Below, in pieces: positions 34,749-46,200 of a DNA stretch of 64,000 nucleotides (the stretch's first letter is position 1; each line of letters starts with the position of its first letter). A program made the position numbers and the translations under genes. The notes below the pieces were generated by a model. That model had not been told where the DNA came from and did not search any database. It worked only from the letters and a program-made list of their open reading frames with translations. This stretch comes from Podospora comata (lineage: Eukaryota; Ascomycota; Sordariomycetes; Sordariales; Podosporaceae): assembly GCA_017354895.1 (NCBI GenBank), contig CP071495.1:2525001-2589000 (forward strand). The letters are read 5' to 3'.

Positions 34749-36600
34749 ATGACAACGACTCCTAACCGACGTCACAGCACCATGTGGTGGGATGACGACA
34801 CCATTGAACGCACAGTCACACGCATGTTTGTGTGTAGCCATCTTATTCCTGAGGAAATCGAGCGACTCGACCGCACCCTGGGCTTTGGCGATGGCTTGAC
34901 CGATGGGACTTATTGGGAGTGGATCGAGCAAAAGGCCAAGAGGATCTTCCTCATTCTTGTCGAGCTCAAAGTCCCTGACCAGATCTTCGGCGTGATCGAC
35001 GACTCGTGGGACGACGAGGACCTGCCTATTGCTCGGGACCAAGTTGAGCGACTCGCCCTGACCCCTACCAGAGACAGCAGGCTGGAACAGGAATTCTACG
35101 AAAAGCAGTTTTACTATCTACTTCGACCTCTGCGCAAGGGCGAGCATGTCATCTACCAAGATAGCGAGGTGGTTCCGCTGGAGGTGGTCGAAAAGAAGCA
35201 CGTCCCCGGCCAGACCCCTTTCTTCGACAAGGTCATGCTTCCAGGCTACCCAGGAACCGTGTTCTGTCGTGTGAAGATGCCGATTGGCGGCGGCTACTCG
35301 AGCCCGGAAGACTTTCTGTTCGACGTGAACGGCATTCGCAACGTCCAGAACGACCATCTCGCTTCTTACTGGGCGTCCTATGTTCAACAAGGCTATGGCT
35401 ATGCCCTCTTCACCAATGCGGCCGACTACACTCTCAAGGGCCTCCTCACCACAGCGCCAGCATGCTTCAAGAACATGGAGAAAAAGGCACGACGGCGACA
35501 GGTGATGGAATGGATCCACTGTCTCATTGACACGGTGTGTTTCCTTCACAACAGAGGCCTATCTCACGGCAACATCAAGCCTTCCACAGTCTTGTTTACC
35601 AGCGAGAACCATATCTTCCTTTCAGACTTGCTTGGTTACACTGGACTGGACAGAAACTCGTTCGACAAAGAGTCATATGACTACGCGGCGCCGGAGCAGT
35701 GGTTTAAACCGAGCTCACCATCGTCAACTTCGTTTCACCGCCGAGGAACCGTGACATCCACGACAGCTTCACCTGAAAGCCCCAACTATATCACCAGTCG
35801 TTCCACCCCCGATTCCAGCCAGCACCCGATGGCCATGATGCATGCACCCACGCCTCACCTGAGTCCCCAAGCGGCAGACATCTTTTCCCTCGGTTGCATA
35901 ATTCTGGACCTCCTCAGCTTCCTGGTAAAGAAGCACGGAAGACCGTTCGCAACACATCGGGCCGCAAAGCACAAGACCCCTAGCAGGGGCGGTGCTGTCC
36001 CTGACTCGTCGTTTCATCGGAACCTATCTCAGGTCGAGAGCTGGATGACCCTACTGGTCAAGGAAGCCCAGAAAAAGGAGAAGGACGACGACATATTCAA
36101 AGGCATCGCCCCTATGCTTCATATTGTTGAGCACATGCTTTCCTCTCATCCTACCGACCGCCCTGACGCCCAAGACTTACAGACGAGAATGTACAAGATT
36201 TTAACGGATCATTGCGGGATTTTGGAGCCGCACTGTGTACATCAGTATGACAACGGCTGGGACTTTGGCATGGCAAGCCTGAAGCTTGACACCACTGGTA
36301 ATAGACGAGCCAGTGGTGGTTCAGGACGTCACCACCCGCGAAACAGCATTGGAAGCAGGGGAAGCGGACGAAGCTCAGGTTCTGTTCAGGACCTGCAGGG
36401 CCAGGAAACCTTTCTAGTCCCTCGGCTCTCCAGGTCAAGGAGCTCTAGAGGACCTCCTTCCGTTGCATCGAGCCGGGCTCCCCTTTTCACCGGTAAGCAA
36501 CTTTTTTCTTTTGGCAACAGTCAACAGCGGCCTCGTTGGCCTACAAAAGTATCTCAACCATCGCTGTTCAGGAGCCAGTTACATAAGCGCGACGAAGTGA
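34749..36600 (+). CDS. Predicted pseudokinase with protein-kinase-like fold
   Basis: Two exons, 34749-36492 and 36572-36600, give 590 residues. The last exon is small; its 79-nt intron has a GTAAGC donor, a CTCAAC branch point and a CAG acceptor, and joins in frame to TGASYISATK. The N-terminus (MWWDDDTIERTVTRMFVCS) and the acidic VPDQIFGVIDDSWDDEDLPIA block are conserved features I associate with a filamentous-fungal family. The kinase-like half shows subdomain VIB as SHGNIKPSTVLF (273-280), the DFG position as DLL (293-295), AAPEQWF (about 314) and ADIFSLGCIILDLLS. The catalytic Asp of HRD is Asn and the Mg-binding Asn is Thr; no Gly-rich loop or VAIK lysine is evident. It is therefore probably non-catalytic. 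The Ser/Gly/Arg-rich tail is disordered. The partner and pathway are unknown. Confidence 0.85.
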
Positions 36601-37196
36601 TCTCAATTTGTTGTCTCTTAACCGCCATCGTTGTTGCCACCAGAGAAAGAAGCTAACTAGACATGCAGCAGCACCAAGAGAGGGTTGGAAAGGCCCAATG
36701 ACGTTTTGGCAAACGGATTCGCGAATGATGGCCACTAGGTAGAGAAGCAACATCTGCCCTATTTCTTCGTTTGTTCATTCATGGGATGGGGAGTTGGCGA
36801 AAACTTATGAGACCACAGGTCATTGCTTTTGTGAGATCTCTTTGCATTCAGAGTCAACTGAATTTCTTTTGTTTTGATGATTTCTTTGGGAAGCACAGTG
36901 TCATGATGTTAAGGGAGGACGGGAGAAATGTGCATATAAATGGTGCATGTGTCGGAATACATAAGGCTGGCGTTGTTTGGGAAGTGTAAGCATCGATACC
37001 CGGTGGAATTTAGCTGCCATGTTTTCTAGCAAGATCTCATATCTCTTTTCGAGATTGTTGTTGGGATAATTTCATGATGCCGTCTTGATCACGGTAGGTG
37101 GCTCGAAGAAGTTGTTCATTTGTAGTCTGATATCCCTATGATGTATGCACCAAACATATACCTTAAAACTGCGCTCTTTCTCCAACAAATCAAGAA
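36601..37196. other. Intergenic region, pseudokinase 3' flank and tRNA 5' flank
   Basis: About 600 bp. It should contain the 3' UTR of the pseudokinase mRNA and the upstream region of the tRNA gene. No further gene was seen. Confidence 0.45.
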
Positions 37197-37268
37197 GGCC
37201 TCGTGGCGCAACGGTAGCGCGTTCGACTCCAGATCGAAAGGTTATCCGTTCAAATCGGGTCGGGGTCA
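37197..37268 (+). tRNA. tRNA-Trp (anticodon CCA)
   Basis: The sequence folds as a standard cloverleaf of 72 nt including the discriminator A. The acceptor stem pairs GGCCTCG with CGGGGTC (two G-U pairs), the D stem pairs GCGC with GCGC, the anticodon stem TTCGA/TCGAA closes the loop CTCCAGA, and the T stem ATCCG/CGGGT closes TTCAAAT. The anticodon CCA reads UGG. There is no intron. The internal A box (TGGCGCAACGG) and B box (GTTCAAATC) needed for RNA polymerase III lie within it. The first T run of four or more downstream is T6 at 37333-37338. Confidence 0.95.
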
Positions 37269-37286
37269 ATTCAAAGATGATGGAGA

Positions 37287-37310
37287 GCCCCCCCTGTTAA
37301 CTCAGGGGGC
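37287..37310 (+). repeat. Stem-loop CCCCCTG-TTAACT-CAGGGGG just after tRNA-Trp
   Basis: A perfect 7-bp stem (37290-37296 with 37303-37309) with a 6-nt loop, starting about 20 nt downstream of the mature tRNA 3' end. It precedes the first T run. It may be part of a long primary trailer or an unrelated hairpin. Confidence 0.6.
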
Positions 37311-37328
37311 ACGCACTCCGGATTTGAT

Positions 37329-37343
37329 GGCATTTTTTATGCC
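37329..37343 (+). terminator. Possible Pol III terminator: hairpin GGCAT-TTTTT-ATGCC with T6
   Basis: Six consecutive Ts (37333-37338), the first run of four or more after the tRNA, flanked by complementary GGCAT and ATGCC. Pol III terminates at T runs, so this is the likeliest end of the tRNA transcript, leaving a trailer of about 65-70 nt, which is long. Confidence 0.4.
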
Positions 37344-37943
37344 TCTTCTCCCTTCGAGGCCTAAAGGTAGGTTTTTTGTCAAGTTTCTGAACGGCGGTAT
37401 CCTGAATTTTTGGAGACCTGTGAGGAGAGTGGATATTTTGGAGATGGAGTTGATGTTCAGAGATGGCTGTGTTTTTAAGGGGAGATGGAGCCCAGGGTTA
37501 GGGTCTCAAAGTGCAGGTTCCGGGTGCCAGCAGGTGGCAGGGGTTCGCTTGTGAGCTCATGGCGACCATGGATCTTGCGCCGCGCGGATCGTGTCCACAG
37601 CGCTATTCGTCCCCAGATTCGGCCATTGAAAGAGAACATAACCACCGTTCGAACCCTCGACACCCATTTGGCGCCGCAAGATGCTGGTGCCCATCAGCAA
37701 TGCTGGTGAATCGAGCGGTTTTAACGATCCAGCATAATAGACAATCTCCTCTCCTTGGTCAGCAGCAAGCATAGTAGCCTCTGTGTCTCTCTCTCTGCCT
37801 CTCTTCCCCTCTCTTCCAACGCAAGACAAGACGGTACCCCCGACGACTTCCGAACGAACAATTGATAGACAAGACAAGACGGCCCGTACACTCCCTCGAA
37901 CTCCTCCGATATCCCGAACGTCCCCGTAAAACACGAACAAGAA

Positions 37944-40933
37944 ATGTCGCCCGACGGCCCCAACAGTAGTAGCAACAACAACAGCAGCAGCAGTAATATC
38001 CGAGTCTTTGTGCGCTGGCACGAGCAAGTCGTCTTCGCTGGCGAGGAGGTCAAGTGCACCATTACGTTCAAAAACGTCGCCCGTCCACCAGGCAGCAACA
38101 ACTGCAACGGCAGCAGCAACAACCATGTCTCAACACCGCCGAGTAGTCTGAAGCCCTTTTCGCAGCGGGAGCGGCTGCGCCAACCTTCCCCTTTACACAC
38201 CGGCGCATCATCATCATCGGGTGGGAGGTCGAAGCACAGTTCTAGCAGCAGTCTCGCGCCGCCGTCGGCTGCTGCTGCCGGGGGCAGGGGCCATCACAGG
38301 TCGAGTCTCTCGCTTTCCGTCCCGTCTGCGGCTTCCCGAGCGAGGGCGGGTTCCATTCAGAGTCCGACTCCGTGGACGCCCGTGACACCGAACTCACCTG
38401 CGCTTTCGGCGAGGGGTGGTGTTGGTGGTGGTAATGGTGGAGGCGTGTCATCGCCGTCTGGATCGGGGACGCAGAGGAATGGGCATGGGCATAAGCGGTC
38501 TGTGTCGATTGTTTCGATTGGGTCGTCGGTGAGCACGATTGGGGGTGGTGGGGATGATGGGCAGAGTGTTGCTGGCTCTGCGAGCTCAAAGCGGTCGGGG
38601 AGAGGTCATACTAGAGCTTCGAGTCTCCAGATTCTGCCGAGGGGTGGTTTGTTTAATGGGCCGCGGTCTGGTGAGTTTTTTGGTGATTTTGAGGAGAGGG
38701 TAAGGGTAGGGGACTGATTATTGGATGTGTAGCAACTACGCCGAGACTAACAGCTTCGCAATCTTCGCCTTTATTTCACGCGTCATACCCACCCGAACGA
38801 AGCATGAATGGGCGGCGCTCGGGTGGCTCAACTGCGCCTGGGACACCGAGGGTCGGAGGTTCGAAGATTTCGCCCACGTCCGAGCCGCCGAATCCGCTGG
38901 CAGAGTTTAGGTTCCCTGCGGCAGCTTCACCGGCTACGCCGATAACACCTGGGATGCCGCCAACGCCGGGCCCGGGACGCTCAGAGGATGACTTGCTTAG
39001 CCCGAGTGGAGCGACGGCTGGGTTCCTGAACAATCTGCCTATACGTCAGCGAGACCAGGTTCCGACGATTAACGAGCACGGAGCCACGCTGCCGGCAAGG
39101 GTTTTGTCGACCACGAGTATAGCGGGAACACCCAGAAGCAGTGGCGAGTTTTATTCGATGAGTAACAACTCATCCGAGACGTTGGCCTCCGAGTATGTGC
39201 TACATCAGCCGCTTAGGACGCAGCCGCGCGCGCCCCATAGCAGGAGAACGTCAAATCTGGTGCCTACTGCGGTGAGGCCGCCGGAATCTCTGATGATGGG
39301 GTATGCGCAGGTGCAAGGGTCATTTACGCTGGATGGATCGCTCGTGAATCTCGCGCCGTTTGAAGCGGTGAAGCGGAAGGCGGTTGTTGGTGGGCACGGG
39401 GGTGGTGTTATTGGGTTGGAAACGAACACCAAGCGGGACAGCGGTCTGCTGAGGAGCTTTGGATGGGGGAGTATCACCAGCTCGATTGGAGAACTGCTAG
39501 GCGGCGGCGAGCTCAGCACGATTAAGGAAATGCGAGGGCTCGCGGGCTCCAAGGCGGTGCCCCTTTTGTCAACACCACAGTCAATCCTGTTTGTTGATTT
39601 ACAGCTGGGACCCGGGGAGAGCATGGCTTATGAGTACACGTTCAAGCTCCCCAAGGGATTGCCACCAACCCACCGAGGGAAAGCCATGAAAATCTCCTAC
39701 AGCCTGGTGATTGGCACCCAACGGCCTGGAGGTGCGAAAGAGCAACAAGTCAAATCAGTCGACATCCCATTCCGCGTCCTAGGGAGTGTGAACAGCCACG
39801 GCGAGATTCTGGGGCACGACCTCATGTCTCCGTATATCATCCTGCGAGACCAGGCGGTCGTAAAACCGGCCAGCAAGGAGTTGTCATCCTCTTCCCAGCT
39901 GATGGTCTCCAAACCAAAACCCTCACCCCCCACAACAGGTCCAGCATCAACCATGGCCTCGTTTTTGTCCTACGTGGACGAGCTGCTCACCAAATCCCAC
40001 GACAACCCCACTGCCGGGCTGTTATCCCCAACAGCGATGCCCACCTCGCGGCGTCCATCGACGTACTCGATGTCGGACGCCGGTTTCGGCGGGCTACCAC
40101 CCCCGACAGCGAAAGAAGCCATCGACCTTGCCATCCTCCGCTCCAACCTGACCACCTCCCCGGGCCAACAGTCGACCAACCGGTTCGAGATTGCGCGCAA
40201 CGGCCGCCGCGTGGGGGTGGTCATGCTTGCCCGACCGGCTTACCGGTTGGGAGAGATTGTGACGCTGGTGATTGATTTTAGTAATGCGGAGATACCCTGC
40301 TACGCGGTCCACGCGGCGCTGGAGACGTCGGAGAAGATTCTCGATCCGGGGCTCGCGCTGAGGAGCGAGGCGAGTGTTTATAGAGTGACAAGAAAGGTGT
40401 GGGTGAGCCAGAGCGAGGCGGCCATGTACGGACGGAGGGTGGTGTTTCAGCCGACGATACCGGTGAGTGCGACGCCGGAGTTTGAGACGACGGGGATTGG
40501 GCTGGGGTGGAGGGTTAGGTTGGAGTTTGTGGTGCCTGTTGATTTGGAGCCGCAGCTTGGCAGCAACAACAACAACCGGCAGCAGGAACAGCAGAAGGGG
40601 GGGTTGGGGGATGTGGAAGAAGAGGAGGAGGAGGAGGAGGAGGAGGAAGGGGAAGGGGATAGGTTGAGAGGGAGAGGAGAGGAAGGGGTGGGGTTGGGGT
40701 TGAGCGGGGTGAATACTGGTGGGAATGGAGGGCAGGTGGTGAAGAGTAAGGGGCATCCGTTGCTCGAGGAGATTAGCAGGGATGATAGAGGGGGTTTGGT
40801 AATGGTGGCGGTGGAGAATTTGACGTGTGAGAGCTTTGAGGTGGCGGTGCCGTTGAGGGTATATGGGGCTGTTTGTAATGGGTTGGAGAGGTTGGAGAGG
40901 GATGAGGCGTTGGAGGAGGGGTTGGTTGTTTAG
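37944..40933 (+). CDS. rgp1: Rgp1 family protein (subunit of the Ric1-Rgp1 GEF for Ypt6/Rab6)
   Basis: Two exons, 37944-38670 and 38733-40933, give 975 residues. The intron has a GTGAGT donor, a CTGAT branch point and a TAG acceptor; joining reads RSATTPRLTASQSSPLFH. The N-terminus IRVFVRWHEQVVFAGEEVKCTITFKN is the first arrestin-like strand pair of the Rgp1 domain. A disordered Ser/Gly/Pro insert of over 300 residues follows, and the domain resumes with YAQVQGSFTLDGSLVNLAPFE, PQSILFVDLQLGPGESMAYEYTFKLPKGLPPTHRGKAMKISYSLVIG and FRVLGSVN. A long run of Glu (about eleven) lies near the C-terminus. Rgp1 with Ric1 activates Ypt6 at the Golgi for retrograde traffic from endosomes. The long insert is common in filamentous fungi but absent in yeast. 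Confidence 0.88.
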
Positions 40934-41150
40934 ATGGGGGGGGGGGGCTTGTATATATTTATCGGTGCATGAATTGAGTATTGAATGGTCAAAGCAGTCC
41001 TATCACCCAGCGAGTTTGTGCTATGTATTATTCACGGCACGATCTAAGAGCGTTTGCAAAGTCATTGATTGAACTTGTTGCATATTTCCCACCCACCCCC
41101 AACTATTCTTTCCTCCTGCAGAAACACAAAACAGCCACCCATTTGATACG

Positions 41151-41176
<26 letters not shown>
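41151..41176. repeat. (TC)n dinucleotide microsatellite
   Basis: About thirteen TC units followed by TTCTCTG, in the intergenic space downstream of rgp1. Confidence 0.9.
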
Positions 41177-41181
<5 letters not shown>

Positions 41182-41463
41182 GCACTACATACAAATATCG
41201 CGATCACCCAGGACGTCTTGTACAAAAAGCCAACACACATCGTGCAACCCCCTAGTCCTGTACTTCCTATACAAAGATGCCAAGACCATATACAACCAGC
41301 TTATACTCCACACAAGAAATCATATCCTCATAATTTTGACTTCCTCAATCTTCCGGGAGAAGAGGGGTAAGATATCGGCAAGCCCTGTCCACCTCTTTTG
41401 AGGACAGGATCCAGAAAACAAAAGGAGAGACAAGAAAAGATTAAACGCCATCCTAATGCATGC

Positions 41464-41491
<28 letters not shown>
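41464..41491 (+). repeat. Poly(A) tract of about 28 bases
   Basis: An uninterrupted A run in the 3' flank of the ADAM gene. It is followed 90 bp later by a second, longer run. On the ADAM mRNA strand these would read as poly(U). Confidence 0.9.
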
Positions 41492-41494
<3 letters not shown>

Positions 41495-41580
41495 TTCGGT
41501 TGTGTGTGTCCAGCAGGTAAAATCCAAACAAGAAAAAACCTCCCTCCCAAAATGATCTATGCCCCTTTCCTGTTTCCGAC

Positions 41581-41581
<1 letters not shown>

Positions 41582-41613
<32 letters not shown>
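41582..41613 (+). repeat. Poly(A) tract of 32 bases
   Basis: An uninterrupted A run ending 18 bp from the stop codon of the ADAM gene; as poly(U) it would lie at the very start of that gene's 3' UTR. Confidence 0.9.
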
Positions 41614-41614
<1 letters not shown>

Positions 41615-41631
41615 GATCGAGATATTTATCA

Positions 41632-44031
41632 TTAGGCATAACGATACGGCGTCGAGCGCATTGGCTCCCACCCTTGCTGCTGTGGTTGGTGATACCCTTG
41701 CTGCCCCGGTGCTGGTCCACGCATGGCGGGCATTCCGTTGCCGTAGGGGTATGGTGGCGGTACCGGCTTGGGAATCTTGCGGTGGCTTCTGCTCGACTTC
41801 CGGCAGCAGCTGAACAGGCAGCTGCAGACGGCCATGAGGAAGAGAAGACCGACAACGATAACCACCGGGATGAATATTGGCTTGTTGTCGTTGATCCAGT
41901 CGAGAACCTGCTTGCCGAGCTGTGTACCCTGGCAGTTACCGTTGAAGCACTTGCCACCACCTTCGCAGGGGGTGCCGTCGAGGAAGTACTGTCGCATGGA
42001 AAAGCAAGTGTTGGGCCCAAACTCGGGGGACTGGCAAGACAAGGTGCAGCCGCTGCTCGAGCATGAGTAGGTATCGTTGTTTGTGGTCAAACGGCCCATC
42101 ATCGTCTTGCACTGAAGGTCGCGGGATGTGCAGCGGCCAGAAGCACACTGCAGGCCAGCGCCAGGTTCACCGCAGCTATCTCCGTCTGGACGGCTCTCAT
42201 CAGCTGGGCAAGCAGCTGCTGTTCCTGAACACCTCTCCTCAGGATCGCAAGGACCGGTGCTGGCACGGCAGACGCTCCCTTGGGCCGCGAAACGACATTG
42301 GCCAGTACAGCATTCATCGTTGGAGAAATCACACTGGCTGCCCGTGGTGAACTTGCAAGTCTTGGGGTCGCAGCATGGGTTGCCCGCGCAGGACTGCTCC
42401 CCGCCGCAGTCACAGTCCTCGCCAGCTTCAACAATGCCGTTTCCACACTGCTGGCCAGTGATGGTGATGAGATTCCTGTTGCTGACGAGACAGCTGGCTC
42501 GTTGGGAGCTACGCCCGAGGAAGCTGCAGATGTTGCCTACACTGCAGGGTGAAAACTGCGTGATGCCGCTGCCTGTCGAAGGGTTCATGATAAAGTTGGC
42601 CTGTGCATCGCAAGACTGGCTCGACAGTGGGCAGCACTGTGACTGCTTGTCTTCGCCGCGGGAACATGAACCCTGTCCGCAGTCATGAACAGCTCCAAAG
42701 GTGTGTCCAGTCTCGTGGGCAAAGACAAGCCATTCGGTGGATGTCCGTACAACGACATTGGCAGCAGCCGTGGTCTCGTTCCCCTGTTGCGTGGCTCCAC
42801 GCTGGCAGACAGCCCCCAACCAAGCCAGGCCAACGGCATTATCAGTCCCGCAGCTCGTCAACAGCGTCCAGTAAGCATTGCCATCCCCTTCCCATCGGCC
42901 GCGCCACTCTGAGAACTGGCTCAGACGCTGAGTAATAGTAATGCTGTCGCTGCAGGGCGTGTTCCAGGGCGCGGTTTGGGGGGGTGTGCCTGGGCACTGA
43001 GCATCGCTGATGGTCAAGTTCTGAATACCCAGCGAGATGTTGAATGTTCTCTCGTACAACTCCGAGGCCGAGTTCACGATATCGATGATGTTGGCTCGCA
43101 CTTCCTCCTTGTTCCTAAACTTGGAAGTGTAACCGCAGTCGGTGGCGATACCGATCAAGGCAACCCTTTTTGTAGTCGGACATCCCTGCGTCGAACCAAT
43201 CGACCCGGCCAAGTTGACACCAGCACCGTTTCCACCGATCTGATCCTGCCGCCCAAATAGAGCCCGAGGGTTGATAGATGCGCCTTCTGTCAAAGGCTGG
43301 TTAAAGGCCCGATACACAAGGCTGTTGGAACCTTGGTTGGAAAGAAGGTCATCAGAGGCGCAGGTTTCCATGCTGCCCAGATCACGCTTGAGATCGACAT
43401 GGCCAGGCTCGGGGCTGAGATCAGTGTCGCGCCAAACAACCATGTAGTCGTCATCCTCCTCGTCGACTTCGGGGTCGCCCTCGATCGCGAGCGCACGATA
43501 CGAACTGGCAGTCTTGACGTGATGGTGGTTTCCTGAAATGGTGAATACGCCCGTGAAGATGGGATTTTTCCCATCGCGGATCAGGCTGATTCGAGCCCAG
43601 CCCACATGCTTCCACTCGGTCGAGCCGTCCTCCTTGACCCAACTCTCTCCCTTGAACACACGGATCGCTCGCCTGTCGAGCGGTTCGACCTTGGTGATTG
43701 TGCCATCGGCACCGACATGTTGAATCGCTGCGTCATCACTGAAGAGATCTGTGTTTGGGTCCAATGAGAGACGGACAATTTGATGCTTGCTGTGAAGGTG
43801 GAATGTGACGTCGAATGAGGTATGGGCGTGCACCCGATGAGATGGTGTTTGGATGTTGATGTCCTCAATGCGCGTTACATAGGACAGCGATCTTCGTTGT
43901 ACAGAGTGCGCTTGGGTGTTGTGTTAGCTAATGGCGCCTTTTGGTTTGTAGCAATCGAGCATACCTATCGCATTTTGGAACAGTAGACCTGCAGCTGTAA
44001 GGGCGGCCGCGAAGGCCTTGGTAAGAAGCAT
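41632..44031 (-). CDS. ADAM family zinc metalloprotease, membrane-anchored
   Basis: Two exons, 44031-43965 and 43910-41632, give 781 residues. Exon 1 encodes a signal peptide (MLLTKAFAAALTAAGLLFQN). A prodomain starts HSVQRRSLSYVTRIEDINI. The reprolysin catalytic domain follows, with the zinc motif HETGHTFGAVHD at about 421-432, exactly HExxHxxGxxHD. A disintegrin domain (CGNGIVEAGEDCDCGG, CCDPKTCKF, CCTGQCRF) and a Cys-rich part come next. A transmembrane helix (FIPVVIVVGLLFLMAVCSCLF) and a short Pro/Tyr-rich cytosolic tail ending PYRYA close the protein. The full order, signal-pro-protease-disintegrin-Cys-rich-TM-tail, matches fungal ADAMs (ADM-A/ADM-B type), presumed sheddases at the cell surface. 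Substrates in fungi are hardly known. Confidence 0.93.
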
Positions 44032-45595
44032 AATTCAATTAGTCGTATTTGCGTTCCCTATGTATGCCGCCTGCCCATAAACGAATGAGTGGTATTAGGA
44101 GTGAAAGGATAGACCAGAGTGTCTCGCTGTCGGCCGTAGAGAATGTTGCGGAGGTCCTTCTATAAGTCCTCTGCCGCATTCAAGAGTGGAGGCAAATCGA
44201 TGGACTCGCAAGCAAGGAGGGAGAGGAAGGAACAAAGCAGGCGAATGGGAAGTCTTTTGTTGGTTGAAAAGAGAGAGAGAATGATGGGAACCAGTGGCAG
44301 TGCACCGTATTTTGTCAGATGGGTGTAGCGAGCGGCTTGGTGAGTGGCCAGGAGACAGCGGACAACAAGAACTCCCGCCCAGCAAACGACAAGCCTTGGA
44401 CAACTCCCCAGCGCTTCGCTGCACCGTGCGAACATGACAGCTCTCTCCAGGGGGGTCCGCCATGCCAGTGAGGCAGGCGCCTGGGGCTGTCTGTCAGCAG
44501 CTTGGAACGGCATCCTCCTCAAACCCCCTCAGACGGATATGCGCAAGCCTTATTCCAGCCCACCCAGCCCCGACAGTGTTGCCGACCTCTCTGCTTTTCT
44601 CTCTTCTACCACGATGTCTACTCTCTTCTGCATAGCTCAACACTGTGCCCAACCTCCAAGAAAGCAAGATAGCTACGCCAAGGTCCCTTGGCTACACTAC
44701 GTAACCCAAGCGGCCGTTGCGAATGATCCCTTGTGTCGGTTTCAGAAGCGCACTCAAACAGACCCCGGGATGGCCTCTGCCCCTGGCCACCCCCCTCAGC
44801 CTCGACCAAAAGCGAGCAGGTGCCATCCACCCTAGAGTAGTGTCAGCTTTAAATTGGTGGAGTCGCCAGCTTCTGCCCTCGTTTGGGAATTAGCCTTTTG
44901 ATATCGATCTGTTTTTGCAACATGTCGGACGAAACTGCTTTGCGGGTTGCGAGGTGACAACCTTCGATCTGTGCAGACAACCATCAAGATGCCCACCACC
45001 AGCCCCGCCGCTCAACTCCCCACTTCCTGCTGAGCAATCCTCTGCAAATCCCTCGCACTGTGCTGCGCAGCTCTGAAAGTTGTTTACGGCGCCACCCGAA
45101 GGTCACCACCGCAACCAGCCTGCGGAATATAGATCACTGGAGAGCGGAATATACAAATTAGGCGGCGGTCAACGGGTGTCGGTGCTGGATATATTCCTGG
45201 AAACCCCCGGCAATTTTTCAGTCGCGCGATACACAACACACCACTTGAAAATATCTTTTTCAACCTTTACAAAGTCAGTTTTTGATTCCCTTTTTGCAGA
45301 ACTCCGAGATACCCGGAACTGTCAAATGCCAAGGGAGACAGCGGGCTTGGACCATGTCATTGCATACGCGTCCATAGCTGCTTTCACACGGCAACATCGG
45401 ATTTAAGCCTTTTTGCGACCCGATCTCCAACATGGCCATCAAGATTTCAGAGATCGGACTTTGGCAGAAATGCCAAGTGCCACCAATGAAAGAAAGATCG
45501 AGATAACCGTTCGACACAAGATCCAAACATCCAGCTTGTATAAAAATGCCGTTTGTCCACGATGGCAGCAAAGAGAGCACCAACAACCAGGTTTG

Positions 45596-45631
<36 letters not shown>

Positions 45632-46200
45632 GATGAAAATATCGTCCCGTCTGATGCATATGCAGGCCCAATATCTGCGAGCTTCTGTTTTTGGCCCGCC
45701 CGGTCCAACCTGTCATCTGCGCCTCTGTTACCTCGGGGTAAGGTGTCTCCCCGCATTGCTTATACATCTTGACCTATCAAGACGACCATATCCACTACAG
45801 GATGACGATTTTTTGATACTGTCTTTGGGTCTCCATGGCCAGGAGGCCTCAGAAGTGGCCTGTGGGCCGAGTTATCCGGCTTGTTGATTCCAAAGTCGCT
45901 ACTGTTGTCAGACGAAAATATGGTAGACAGTGATGGATATCAGACAGGTTGTGCAAGGCTCGCCTTTTCTGCCCCCGGGAAGTCAGATATACTCCCTCCA
46001 AGATTCCACATGCGTATAATCTTCCAGATCTGCAAGTGGTATTCCCCTCTCATCTTCAAATGCTGGATGATGCACATACAGCACCACGCCTCTTGAGCAC
46101 ATATACGTTGTATCCTTATGGCAGAAGCACATGATGATCTTGGTAAGGCCTACATCTCAAGCCCTAAGGGATCGAGGTTTCTTGCACTCTTGGTGACAGG
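44032..46200. other. Upstream region of the ADAM gene, no supported gene
   Basis: About 2.2 kb that should contain the ADAM promoter. A (ACA)n run lies at 45595-45631. Frames at 44344-44835 and 45275-45586 have no recognisable family. Nothing more is supported. Confidence 0.45.
45595..45631. repeat. (ACA)n trinucleotide microsatellite
   Basis: About twelve uninterrupted CAA/ACA units in intergenic DNA; the same unit occurs in the transporter leader at 26728. Confidence 0.9.

Larger units (their letters stand above)
37269..37943. other. Intergenic region between tRNA-Trp and rgp1
   Basis: About 675 bp. The left end carries the two hairpins described separately. The right end is the presumed promoter and leader of the Rgp1 gene. 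There is no supported coding frame. Confidence 0.45.
40934..41631. other. 3' flanks of two convergent genes, with homopolymer and CT repeats
   Basis: About 700 bp between the stops of rgp1 (plus) and the ADAM gene (minus). It contains a G9 run just after the rgp1 stop, a (TC)n run and two long poly-A tracts, all listed separately. It should hold both polyadenylation sites. No gene was seen. Confidence 0.6.

Noticed and set aside
36493-36520. Use of the first CAG as acceptor for the last pseudokinase intron
   Set aside because: It would give a 28-nt intron, too short for a fungal intron; the acceptor at 36571 has a branch point and gives a consistent frame.
38671-38753. Use of ACTAACAG as acceptor for the rgp1 intron
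   Set aside because: The AG directly abuts the branch-point-like sequence; the TAG at 38732 after CTGAT is in phase and better spaced.
45275-45586. 103-codon minus-strand frame
   Set aside because: No ATG at the start, no motif, and it overlaps a CAA microsatellite.
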